Below the pieces are notes generated by a model that was not told the DNA's origin, did no database searches, and was given only the letters and a program-made list of their open reading frames with translations. Source: Gyrodactylus bullatarudis (Eukaryota; Platyhelminthes; Monogenea; Gyrodactylidea; Gyrodactylidae). Taken from it: a stretch of DNA of 64,000 bases. The first letter of the stretch is position 1, and each line of letters starts with the position of its first letter. Of this stretch, positions 35,601 to 47,399 are shown in pieces. The stretch covers positions 293,117-357,116 of the forward strand of contig SSNU01000026.1 of the NCBI GenBank assembly GCA_012064415.1, given 5' to 3'. Made by a program: the position numbers and the translations under genes.

Positions 35601-36424
35601 CGAGCATTCATCACGGACAAATGAGGATCTGGAGAAATACTCAACGATAAAACGAATCATATTCGTATGGAGGATAAGCCAAAGTAAATACGTCAAATCA
35701 TATTAATTTGAGTATGTTGCCTGTAATAGGTGGATAACTGTGAGAATGAGTGTAATTTAATTATAGAAATTTGATCAAAACAAGTAAAGAGATTCACATC
35801 AGCTGAAAAGATTTTTCACATCTATTTTATCTAATAAAATAATTATGAAAAAAATTACGTTTCTTCAATCATGATTTATTTAAAAATATTATAAGAATCG
35901 ATCTACTTAGTAGTAGATTTGTTGTAAAAAAAATAATATTGCATCCGGACGAAGGAAATAATGAACCCAACTTAATCAAACAGAATAAATTACAATTAAT
36001 AATTAATAATGAATTAATTAATTTAATGATCATTAACAATAAAAACTTAGATAGAAGGGAAGGAATATTCCAGTTTTGTTAGGCAAAAGAATAAAAGTAT
36101 GATGAGCCTTCATGTACGCTTACGAAGTAAAATTAAAAACATGACCAGGTAAGCCTTGTATTATGAGACATATTGTGAGGAGAATGTTGTTTGAAAAATC
36201 AACTAATAGATACAATAAATTCTCGAGAAAGAGCAGAACTGGTGAAAGGTTTTAATAAGAATCGAACACTAAATAGGGAGAGATTAGTATTGATGCTTTA
36301 ATAACTTTTGAATTAACCTCAAATAGAAAAAAAAGCTCATAAAAGCTTATTCTGGTTATAAGGAATGATCCAAATTCTGCTCAAAAATGTTTTGTTATTT
36401 GATTTAATGATAAATATATCTAAC
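32651..36424. other. Gene-poor stretch with one repeat
   Basis: No convincing gene. The 81-codon frame at 33908-34153 (plus) has an ATG and mixed composition, but no recognisable domain or splice partners; I give it low odds. 33567-33710 holds the peptide-preserving repeat also seen at 8.7 kb. Confidence 0.4.
33567..33710 (-). repeat. Dispersed repeat with a conserved frame, arranged head to head (copies 2 and 3)
   Basis: Minus strand 33645-33567 reads LKKACEDNHCRNVWMTMA. Plus strand about 33680-33710 reads EPLKKVCEENQL, an inverted, diverged partner. Together they make a short hairpin-capable unit related to 8655-8755. Confidence 0.4.
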
Positions 36425-36496
36425 GGCCTCATAGTGTAGCGGTTAGCACATTGGACTTTGAATCCAGTAACCCGAGTTCGAATCTCGGTGAGGCCT
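36425..36496 (+). tRNA. tRNA-Gln (anticodon TTG)
   Basis: A complete cloverleaf. The acceptor ggcctca pairs perfectly with tgaggcc, followed by discriminator t. The D-arm is gtgt agcggtta gcac. The anticodon stem ttgga/tccag carries loop ctttgaa, which gives TTG. The T-arm is ccgag ttcgaat ctcgg. It has no intron and no encoded CCA, as expected for a eukaryotic nuclear tRNA. It lies 107 bp 3' of the ABCB7 stop on the opposite strand. Confidence 0.95.
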
Positions 36497-36603
36497 AGAA
36501 CTTTTCAAGAAAAAGAGACTTGGTTTGAAATCTTGTTGTTTTTAATCATTTATAGAAGCTACATTCAAAATCTTTTATCAAACGTTTTCATTCAGGTCAG
36601 ATC

Positions 36604-39600
36604 TCAGATATTATTTTGTTGTTGTTCCCAGAGATTTTTGTAGAGGGTGTCCTTCTCTAGTAACTCAGAATGTGTTCCTGATTGGATCACTTTGCCGTTT
36701 TCAAGGAGGAATATTCGATCTGAATTTGTAATAGTACTTAAGCGATGGGCTATTATTATTGAAGTTATATCCGGAGTAATACTCTGGAGATTCCGCATGA
36801 TACTCTTCTCGGTGATGCTGTCGAGAGAAGAGGTGACCTCATCAAATACAAGGATGGGAGTCTTTTTCAGGATGGCCCGAGCAATGGCAACACGTTGTTT
36901 TTCGCCGCCACTTAATTTCAATCCTCTCTCGCCGACCTTGAAGAGAAATTATTGTTCAAGTTATAGCTGAGAAAATAAGTGAAACCAAGGGAAAACATAG
37001 AGAGTCAGTTATTGTATGACTTCTAAATAGCGAATTTGTTAATTTTTGTTCTGCTTATAAGTTCTACTTATTAGTATCTTAATTTTAGATAAATATATAT
37101 TAGAGTGGGCCAAATATTTCAGTTTTTACCAGCTTTATCTAATCTCATTTTGAAGATAATCGAAAATTAAGAATCTTATCTTCATACGTTTTCGAGTTTA
37201 TTCTGATCTACAAAATCTCGATTGAGAACGACAATTTTGAAGACGCGCCAAGATTTTTTCAATGAATTTTACTACGAGAAAGGAAAAAGATTTTTGAATA
37301 CTTTTTGCAATTTTTTGAATGAAAGTAGGGCTTAAAGTAAGAATTGAGCCTTTTTTTGTTGAAAGAAATTGCTAGGAAATTACGTAAATTTTGAAAACAG
37401 AATTCATGACGTCCCTCTTTTTATGCAGGGTTCAAATATGTATTAGCTCTTGAAATTAATCATTTTGATTCTTAGGCATCGTAGGTTAATTGGATGCGGA
37501 AAAGTCACACATCTGGCCTTACATCTAGTATCTAATTTATAAGCTAGTATGTAAAACTATGTATGGCAGTTATTGTAGCATTTACGTTATTTTTCAAATT
37601 TTTTATATCTGAAAAAATATTATTTTTGAGGTTCTTTTAATATAAAAAAATAATTCAGAAAGGGTAACTAACCAGATCAAGTATTTCCCAATGATATCTT
37701 ATCATACTAATACATAGTTTTACATATCACACACATGTTTGGTGTAATTGAAAAATCGATTTACCTGAGTCTCGTATTGATTAGGCATACTCATGATAGA
37801 ATTGTGAAGGTCAGCTGTTTTGGCTGCCTCGATAACCTGTTCGTCGGTAGCTGAAAGATTTCCATATCTTATATTATACATTATGGTGTTATGGAAGAGG
37901 ACTGTGTCCTGGGGTATGACTGATATCATTTTCCGCAACGACTCCAGATTAACTTGAGAGACATCTTGATTGTTGATGAGAATTCTGCCTTCCTGCGGAT
38001 CATAAAAACGATAGAGCAATCGAATTATCGTGGATTTACCACTGCCACTGCCGCCAACTAGAGCGATTCGAGATTTTGGTGGGACCTTTTTAAGAAATAG
38101 GATAACAAAAAGAACTTTCATTGGTGAGTTTTATTCTTAGATCTCTGGTTCAACGAGAAAATTCATGTATTTTTCTCTTGATTTGAAGGGTAAATTTGAT
38201 AATTATTGATTTCTAAGATTTAAACCATTTAAATTCTGATATTTCGAATCATCATTAGACGTAGAATACAAATTTCACCATAGAGGTTGATAGAAACTCG
38301 CCATTTCCAAGAAAAAGTTAAGCCTCCAAATTTTGGATCATTTCTGTGAACTTCTCTAGGCGAGTTCGAAATTTTCGTCTAATCTTGATCCGAAATATCA
38401 GCATTCAATTTCTTTATATTTTCGAAGTCGATAAAAAATCTTTCGAAAATTGAAAAACGGCCTCATTTTTGTCAGATTGAATATTTTTCATTTCAACAAC
38501 TAATAGGATTCAAAAAATGTAGAGTTTCCTTATGTTCAAGTGGGTTTCTTTTTGTCTGCAACAAAAAGGACTAAACTAAAACTTACCTCTAGACTGAATC
38601 CATCAAGAATATTTTTACCAGTCTTCTCGTTTCCATCATAGGCGAATTTGACGTTTTCGAATCGAATTGTTGATGTTTCCTTTGTCACATCCAGCATTGG
38701 GGCATTCGGTAAAGACTGAAAGATAAAAGTTGTGTTATTAATTTTCTTCAATTGGAAATTGTAGAACTTGCAGTTATCTTTGATTTAATATCCAAAAGCT
38801 CAAACATTGTACTCATGTCAATAAGGGATTGTCGAACTTCCCGATAAACAGTGCCGAGGAAATTCAACGGTACTGACAACTGGAACAAGAGGCCGTTGAC
38901 CAAAACTAAATCTCCAACTGTTAGAGGTGTCGACTAGAAAAGAAACGGTTCAATGAGCTATCCCAGAACTAACCGAGATAAAGTTTGGATCGATAATTTG
39001 AGTCACAACAAATCCCATAGTGCCAGCTATGCCCGCACTGAAAATAGCTGCCTGACCAAAATTTAAAAAGGCAAGACTTTTGGTGGTTTTGATACTTGCC
39101 ACTTCATATTTTGCCTGAAGATCATCGTATATTTTTGCTTCGTGATTTTCATTGTTGAAATATTTTACTGTTTCATAGTTTATGAGGGAATCTGTGGCAT
39201 GGTTTGCAGCTAATCCATCATTCTTGTTCATTTCCCTGCGAAATTGAGTTCTCCATCTTGTAATGCTAAATGTGAAAGCCATGTAGGATAAAATTGTCGC
39301 CAGGGATATGGCACTGCAGGGTAATCCATATTTTGAGTACAAAATCGAAGTTACTAGAAACACTTCAAAGAATGTGGGCAAAAGGTTGAAAGCAATAGCT
39401 GACAAAATGAATGAGATGCTTCTTGAACCTCGATCGATTGCTTTCCCAAGGCCCCCAGTCCTTCTGCTGAGATGGTATGATAAATCAAGATTGTGCATAT
39501 GTCGAAAAACTGTAACTCCTACATTTCTAATCGAGGACTGGGCTGCTTTAGCGAAAACAGCTGTTCTCAGCTCATTAAGACCACTTCCGGTAGCTCGAAA

Positions 39601-40065
39601 TATACCATCTTGAAATTAAAAGGTAAATGCAATAAATTACAAGCAATCATAACTGCTAGTGCTGAATCTGAAAACGAAAGATTCTCCACAGGAATAGGAC
39701 CTGTCAACTTGTCAACACCATATTTGAAGATGAATGGAACTGACACATTAACAAGCTTGGACATAACAAGCAATGAAAAGGCTAAAGAAACCCTTGCTTT
39801 AATATCGGGCCGGTCCTTTGGCCAGATAAATTTGAAGAGATGAGTAAATAATTTTAGATCCTCAAGATTAGAGTAAGACTTTTACCTTCTTTTCAAGATT
39901 TTTATCTTCGGAATTATTTCCATTTGCTTGGCTAGAGTGAAATTTATTATCAGCAGCAAACTTCCATAAGGGCTTAGTGGGGTTATTGGTTTTCAGATCA
40001 TGGAACTTGACATTATTTACATACAGAATATGACGATATTTAGGGAAAATACGATTAATAAACAT
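36604..40065 (-). CDS. ABCB7: Mitochondrial ABC half-transporter, ABCB7/Atm1 type
   Basis: Inner-membrane exporter linking mitochondrial Fe-S synthesis to cytosolic Fe-S assembly. The seven exons are 40065-39886, 39860-39641, 39608-38974, 38933-38772, 38715-38587, 38085-37765 and 36936-36604. They give 659 residues in one frame. Introns are 25, 32, 40, 56, 501 and 828 nt. The basic N-terminus fits a mitochondrial presequence. Family-specific blocks include [36 protein letters not shown] and [16 protein letters not shown] sequence. The nucleotide-binding domain has Walker [10 protein letters not shown] (about 453-461), signature LSGGE (about 557-561) and Walker B ILVFDE (about 577-582); Val replaces the usual Ala after DE. 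Exon 4 uses a GC donor. The gene diverges from the kinase gene. Confidence 0.93.
38150..38530. repeat. Partial 27.7-kb family repeat inside an ABCB7 intron
   Basis: Contains cgaaaaacggcctcattttt-like, tttgtcagattgaat and tcgaagtcgataaaaaatc blocks shared with 28.2-28.3, 9.27 and 49.1 kb. It accounts for most of the 501-nt intron. Confidence 0.55.
38716..38771 (-). other. GC-AG intron of ABCB7
   Basis: The minus strand reads ATAACT|GCAAGT...ATCTTTCAG|TCTTTACC. Only the GC donor keeps the frame; the GT four bases on shifts it. GCAAGT is the usual consensus for GC donors. Confidence 0.7.
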
Positions 40066-40177
40066 GATTTTTATACATTTTTCATTTTACTAAAATTTTT
40101 GATATTTAACCTTATTTAAAGCAAGAACGCAAACGAGTTAATATGATTATTTAGTTATAAATGTTGCGAAAATTCAA
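40066..40177. promoter_or_regulatory. Shared divergent promoter interval (ABCB7 / kinase)
   Basis: Only 112 bp separate the two start codons, which read outwards. Both 5' UTRs and core promoters must lie here or overlap the neighbouring gene. I see no clear TATA box or named factor site. Confidence 0.6.
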
Positions 40178-43100
40178 ATGAAGAAAATAATTTCTTTACT
40201 TCAATCCAATGATTTAGAGGATAGTTTACACAATAATCCTGTGAACAATAACTCTTGTTTATCACTTGTTGGAAAGAATGTATCCTTTGATCATTCTGTT
40301 TATCAGGTCGACGATGTCATTGCCGAGGGAGGTTTCGGAATTGTCTATCGAGCAAAATCCTTGAGAAATGAATATTTTGCTCTCAAAAGGCTGTTTGTCA
40401 ATAACCAAATGGATTTATCTACCATAAAAAGAGAGATAACAATAATAGTAATTCTATAATTTTTTCTTATTTATAAAGAGCTCAATCAATCATAAAAATA
40501 TTATAAAATATATGAACTCAAAAATTACGGAGACACACAATGGTGTCTATGAAATTCTACTGTTGACACTTTATTATCCAAAAAATCTGTCCAAATTAAT
40601 TTTGGATCGACAAAATAAGAAGAATCGTCTCACTGAAGATGAAATTGTCAAAGTTATTTGTGATATGACCGAAGCCATTGCTCGTCTCCATCATTGTCAA
40701 ACTCCGATTATCCATCGGGATATTAAGATAGAAAATGTCCTGATTGATATTCACGGGAATTATGTTCTATGTGATTTTGGTAGTGCCACTAGCAAAGTTC
40801 TTTCTCCTACGCATCATGGTTATCAGAGGTGTCAAGAAGAAGTAACACGGTTAGTCTTTAAAAATTATCTTATTCTCTCATTTTACTATCGAATATTTTG
40901 CTTAGGTACACAACTATGGCGTATCGAGCACCGGAAATGGTCGATCTATTCACTGAAGGCAGAATGGTTCTGGGCACCCAAACTGACATCTGGGCTCTCG
41001 GAGTTTTATCTTATTGCCTATGCTTTTTCAGTTTACCCTTTGGAGAGATGGGAACGCTGGCCATTCAATCTGGTGTCTTGCCCGTTCCACATAACCAAAT
41101 ATCCGAGAGACTTATGAAGCTAATTGGTTTGTTCCCTCTCTTTTGTATCACAACAGAATGAAATCATCAGAAAAAACTAGGTTAAAAATTCAACTAGATC
41201 ATCAACGATCAATTGCAGAATTTCTTCCGTTACTTGAAGAAAATATTGATTTTCTCTAAAAGATTATCATAAATTTTTATAATTACACTTTATTTACAGT
41301 ATACATGCTAACGTTTGACTGGAAGACAAGACCGGATATCTTTCAAGTAGCTTGGTTATCATTTGCTTTAATCGGAAAACAATCCCCAATAGAGAATCTC
41401 AATGCAAGTTTTTTTTTCAATACTCCTATATTTTTAACACTTCTTTCCTGTATAAAATTCATCAGATCTTCGTGTAGATTTCGATAAATATTCGAATTTG
41501 TTTTTTTTCCAATTCTAGCTCACATTACGGTATTAAAATTGTCTCTACAATTCGTCCCCTCAAATTTCTGAGCTACCTCTTTTGGTTTAGGAGCTATGCT
41601 ATTTCAATTTTTTTAGTAATACATACATAAAAATTCAAGATTCTTTTCAAAGTTGTCAGACCTAAAATAGTAAAAAAAGCCATATTTTTCAACTATATTT
41701 AACTTTTTAGAGTTTAAATTCGAATATTTCTCGAAATCAACACACAGTATAAACATTTCCGCTAGTTTCTGTGTAATTTTATTTGATAGAGATGAATAAA
41801 AGTAAATTTCTCTCTTCAAAGCCTGATGCCAACGTTTTTGTTACTCAAAACTAATCACATCTCATGTGAGATATCAATATATTCTATAAAAGTCTTGCAT
41901 CTACTCCTGTATATTCCTATCCCAGATTTATTTTTGGGCCTATATGGGATAATATATTAAATTCAATTTAATCTACTCTTACCTATTTTTATTGAAAATG
42001 TCTATCATTCATTGTGTTGAATCGATATTTGATTCTGATTAGTTAAATTTTAAATTTTTGATCATAATTTGACCTTTAACCTAGAATATGAATCTGCCAA
42101 ACTTTGAAAGCATTCCCCTCCACAGAAACTCGAACGGTAGTTTTATACTCAGTCAAATTAAAAATGGAAATGTAGAAAATCACGAGAAAACACAAAAGTT
42201 TGAATTTCAATCAGACAAAAAGTTGGTTCATTAGAGAGACCCCTTGAAATAATTACATTAAACTTTTAAATGTTTAGAGTTCCCCAAAGAGTTCTTAGTA
42301 CTTCAACTGATGGAAAGATTGAACGTCCCCGGCCAAAGACTAACAACCCTGTCAGTAACCAGACAAACCTGTTACTTATTGATAAGCCAAGTGAGTTGCT
42401 TTCTTTTGGCCGTGAATTTACAATAGGGTTCATTATTTACACCCAGAAATACAGTGAAAATGGGAATATTCTTGTTAAATTGTGTTGGACCAATCAAAAG
42501 CTCTTAGGCCTAGCCTTTTCACGAGATTGATTGGCCTTAGAAACAGCATGAATCAAGTGAAGAGATTATAAGTATCAAGAAAAACAAATTATTCTTTGAT
42601 TTTTAAGAATTTTTTTTCATAATTCTTATGAAAATTTTAGCAATTTGAGCATCATTATGAAAATGGATAATTATTGATTTTTCTTGAGAAAAATTCACTT
42701 ATTCTTTACCGTTTTCTTGTATATGACTAACCCTTTCTACAAGTTCTTTCACTCACATGTATGATGGATATTTAAATAAGTAAGATTACAATCATTGATG
42801 AAACATGAATGAATTTTCCAAGGATTTCTTTCAGAATTACAATAAAACTTTCATCTGTTGTCTAACTGTGAGAGCGACAAAATCAGATTCAAAATTAGAA
42901 TCGAAAAAGAGTTTATTGAAAAAGACCTAAAAAGGGGCTTGAGTTAAACATTTCAATTACTTCAGACAGAAAATCAATTGATACCAAGAATGTTAGTCTG
43001 AAAGTTTTGAAATCTAAGCCCAACTATTTAAAGATATTAAAAAATAATTAATACAATCAGCATGAAACTCGATCAGCATATTTAAAAATCAGTCTGGTAA

Positions 43101-46100
43101 TTATTTTTTCTCGAATCTGTTGACTAATCATTAACAATGAATATCCTTACTACATACAATAATATTTAAGAATGTATAAATCTGTAATCTTTTAGATGGG
43201 TCACTTTTTAGATTAGCAATTTAGTAGAACGATTAGGCCAAAATCCTAGGGTTCTGAACCCATTGAACTCTTTCAAACGAAAAATCGTTTAACCAATAAA
43301 AATGATAGAATTCCAGAACTCTGATTAGTTAACAAAATATAATCCAATAGAATTTCATTAACATGAAAAAATTTCGTTCTTCCTACTGCCTCTATCTGAA
43401 TGGGTGCAAAGGGTTCAGAACGCTACAAAATCCCATTTCAGTAGGATGAGATTTCAAAATGTACCAGAAATCAGGTCCAATTTTGAATTTTAATCCTCAT
43501 TAGGTGAAAATCAAGACCCCTGGCAAATGCAGAGCAAAGTTTTCGATGAAGAAGATCACGTGAGTCTACGTAGAAAATAGTCAAGTCAATTTCACACCTG
43601 ATGATGTCACATCTGCACAAAGCTCAACTTTATCTCGAAGCCCTAACTATGATTAGTCGAATCAAGTGTAAATTTATCATATTTGAGCTTTATAAGAATT
43701 ATCTCTTGACTTAAACTTGAGAATAAGAAGTAGTTCTTATTGGTTCATGCGAAAGAACGTAACATTTTCTACAAGATGGGCTCAAGTTTCAAATGTGTCA
43801 TAATTAGGGCCTCAAAAATAGTACCGAATAAATTAAACTGTTGCATATTTTACAAAATAAATCCTTATAGTTAAAATTTTTAATTCTATGTAAAAATTTT
43901 TGACTTGCTATCAGCTTACACGATAAAATACTGCTAGCCCATTCATCAAAAATTTTGATAGGTCGTTTACTAGTTGAAGATTACTTTAGTACTCTGAGAC
44001 TTAATTCAGAAAAATAGTTCAAAAAATTACCGGGACCACAGTTAAGTGCAGAAATAGTACCAGCTATCTTTAAATTGGGACAAGATAGCCAGATTTTTTC
44101 TTCAGATTATTGCAACTCAGCCAGTCCTCTGTCTAGAGTAAAAATAGACCAATTAGTACTTTTTTGAGGCCCTAGTCATAATCAACCATTACTTGTAAGG
44201 ATGAATTGACTGTGTTGAATTATTAGTTGAAGATATTTGTAAATATTTGTAGTTAATATCGACTGATTTTGAGAACGTTTTTTCGATAAGAAAGCCTTTT
44301 TGATGCTAAATTTACCGTATTACTTATGAGCAACTACAATAAATAATAACTAGGGCCCCAAAAAGTAGATTAAAATAGGGAAAAAACAGTTTTCAGAAAA
44401 AATTTTCATCTTTAGCCACGGTAAATTCATCAATGAATGTTACGCGGTACTTCAGGGCTTTTCTATAATGCTTGATGTGACATTTTAATCAATATGAATA
44501 ACCATTCGGCAAAAAAATTAGAAAATGGGGGGTGGTATTGATATCTTCTCTATGATTGTTCCATCACTTGGTATACTTGACGAGGACCAATAGGAGTAGA
44601 GATAGAATGTGAGAGATAGTCAAATGTAGAAATAATCATTTATAATAGTCTATTATTATTTTAGGCTTTTAACAATGAAATAGGCCAAAAAAGTCGTTTA
44701 TAAAATCATATTCAATAGGTATAACGTAACAAAAATGATCTGAAATGGCATATTACATAATATAGTAATATATAAAATTGAAAAGTCATTTTTAGGCTTT
44801 TTGAGGCCCCAGTGATAACTAAAAGATGTGTCCAATTGCATCGAGTTCATACATCATGTATTTTTAGGTATTTTTCCCAAGAATTTCTCCCACCTGTAAA
44901 CATACATGTAAGTTTAGTTTGTTAGTTAACCTTTTCATCCTTCACATTGGCTATTTCCCTACTGATTCTCATCCAAGCACAATTAAAGCAAAATACTGCC
45001 ACAATTTGAATTTTTTTCATTTTAGATTGTATTGTAATTTGCTAACAAGATTAACACTGGGGGGGGGGAGAGAGAGCTGAATTTCTTTCCATAGACTCGC
45101 ATTCAATATGTTCTCTATCACATTGTTGGTGAGCTACTTTGGGCCTTATTCTAAATAAATCAACTTTCTTCGAATGATTATTAGGCCGGTAAAAAGTCGA
45201 AATTTGCTAATAAACAGCTCATTTTAGTACTAATGCTACTTAAGGTTTCAAGTAATCTTTTTTTATAAGTGAGATAAAATGTCGATAAATGTCGAAAATT
45301 TAATCCATAACTGTAACAATCCCTTAGATCAATGACTGATACTGTAAATAATTCTTTTGAAAAATTCCTTATTTTCGAATCCATCCAATGAAAATTAAGA
45401 AACTAATTTTCTAGTCTTTTTGTTAATTTACTGACATAAGTGATGACTACAATCAAGTGGTTGGCATGTGTGGAATGGTCTTTCTCAATGCTCAAAAATG
45501 TTCTAACAAATAACGAATTATTCAAGACTGGCAATCTAAAAGAGCAATTTTATATTCGCTTAATTATATCACACTATTTTTGAAAGATTAATAAATTTAA
45601 TTTAATAGGCTCATATCCTCGTAATTTACCTAGAAAACGATGTCGATTTCGTGAAGTAAAAAATGTCGAGAATAAATTTCAAATCTTAAAGAAGCGTCAA
45701 ATTCCCATTTTTTTGAACTTCGAGTTGAAAAATTTTGCTGACTTCAAAGTGAGAGAGTGATCAAAAGTTGATTTTTAGGATCACAATAAAACAAGAAAAC
45801 CGATGAACTTGTCATTTTTCAGGGATTTTGGATCATCGAAATTGATTTTTAATTTGTGAAAATGATCATGAGAGGATTGTTCTCAAAATATATATGGTTT
45901 ATTTGATTTCTTTGACTAATTGTAATCATAAAAATTAATTTTTGGCTACACTTTGCAATCAGCAAACATTTTCAAGTTGAAAAAATGAGAATTTGGTGCT
46001 TAAAAGTTTTTTTCTCCGTATCTTGAAAGTGGATCTTATTTTATTCGATTTCTTGATGAAAAAATTGAGAATTTAATAAAAATCATGAATTCCCATCTTC

Positions 46101-46847
46101 ATATTAAGTAGCTTTATTTCCCAGGGTCATAGATAAAATGTCAAATAAATCGATTAATCATACCCATAGAATTCAAATTTAAAGGTGCCTGAAATTAATC
46201 TGCGAAAGCTTCAAAGATGGGCAATCTTTTGAACGATATCTCATGAACTAAAAATAATAGCGTTAAGGGTTAAGGAACGGGACTCGGAATCAGCTTTAAT
46301 TTCTGCACCAGTAAATGAATGTTGGATGAAAGACCTTTCATGAGACCAACCCAGTTTAAGTACCAATTGCCTCAAAAGATTTTCGACCAGTTGATATAAA
46401 ATTTGGCAATTTAGAAATTTTTATTGTTTTCAATGTTGAGATAAAACATCGTTTTTCCCATTTTTCCTATTATCTCCCATAGAGAAACAAATCGTAATCA
46501 CTATTTATCATTCATTAAAAATTGAGTGATTATTGAAAAAAAATTCTTCATATTAGTCTTTTCTGTATTAGATTTGGAATATGGTGCTTTTTTAGTTTTT
46601 AACGGACAATTTGAACATATTTTTTTCAAAATGCTTTCATTCAGTTTAAAACGGTTACAGCCAATTTTTTAAATTATCAAACTTATCATATGACAGTCTA
46701 CTTTAAAGTGCCTAAAAAGTTATTTAACCTCGTTAAGTATTTTTCACATCTTTCTAGACTGATTGGTTAGCCGCATTCGAAAAAGTTCCACCCGGAGATA
46801 TTCAGGCGGACATTGAAAATGCCTTCAAGTCTAGCAACAACTTTTAG
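40178..46847 (+). CDS. Numb-associated (AAK1/BIKE-type) Ser/Thr kinase
   Basis: NAK kinases phosphorylate the AP-2 mu subunit in clathrin endocytosis. Exons: 40178-40447, 40479-40849, 40906-41126, 41300-about 41403, 42278-42390, 43504-43559, 46758-46847. The kinase domain has glycine loop AEGGFGIVYRA (49-59), Lys70, Glu86, HRD at 169-171, DFG at 189-191 and APE. NAK-specific sequence includes CQTPIIHRD, YVLCDFGSAT, EEVTRYTTMAYRAPEM and RPDIFQV. The small sixth exon carries DPW, the core of the AP-2 appendage-binding motif, and the last exon is TDWLAAFEKV...SNNF. At about 407 residues it is far shorter than mammalian AAK1. Unresolved: exon 4 ends in phase 0 (GC donor) or 1, but the 42278 exon needs phase 2. 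A small exon is probably missing between them; an 8-nt candidate lies at 41466-41473. Confidence 0.82.
43805..44174. mobile_element. hAT-type MITE in the kinase's last intron (copy A)
   Basis: A 370-bp element with inverted ends tagggcctcaaaaa, flanked by a perfect 8-bp direct repeat gtcataat (43797-43804, 44175-44182). An 8-bp duplication and ends of this type indicate the hAT superfamily. Non-coding. Confidence 0.8.
44351..44811. mobile_element. hAT-type MITE in the kinase's last intron (copy B)
   Basis: 461 bp with ends tagggccccaaaaag and its diverged complement (cttttt.gaggcccca). The flanking 8-mers ataataac and gtgataac agree at six of eight positions, consistent with an older insertion of the same kind as copy A. 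Confidence 0.65.
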
Positions 46848-47399
46848 ACAGAATCAATCTTCCCAAGTCAGAATCTCTTGAACCCTTCCCCTCTTATTCG
46901 CATTATACATTATTCAAAATTCTATTTATCACAGGAACATAAACTTTGGCAAAGTTCAAGCCCAATTTTTTTTAAATTGAATACATGAATATTTAACTAG
47001 TCATCATCTCTTGTTTAAATTCTTCCACAATGCACCAAATTCAATTTCTCTCAGTTTTCAATTGACTATTTGAATGAAACAAAAATAGAAGAAATAGAAT
47101 AGCTTTAGTTAAACAGACAAGTTTTATATAAGAATATTTTTAATAATGGTTAAAATCGTTTGGAATCGGACAATTTTAGGTTATTCTTGTATCACTGAGT
47201 TTGACAGAATATCATCAAAATTACTAAAAGGGAGATATATACATTCATTAATTGATTATTTCAAGTTATGTTAAATAAGATATATAGTGTTGTAGGAGTT
47301 GAACCAACCAGAAGAGCAAAGAGACAACTCTGTAAAAATTAATTTATATTTATTTTTCTTTTCACATCGGCAAATTCAAAGGCAGATTGTGGAGGGGAT
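46848..47399. other. Convergent 3' intergenic region (kinase / Elongin A)
   Basis: 552 bp between two converging stop codons. On the minus strand AATAAA at 47349-47354 lies about 46 nt past the Elongin A stop. No clear AATAAA follows the kinase stop closely. No gene inside. Confidence 0.55.

Noticed and set aside
41161..41260. Short frame MKSSEKTRLKIQLDHQ... inside the third kinase intron
   Set aside because: Removing the whole 173-nt interval restores the conserved NAK sequence and phase. Including this frame would end the kinase early.
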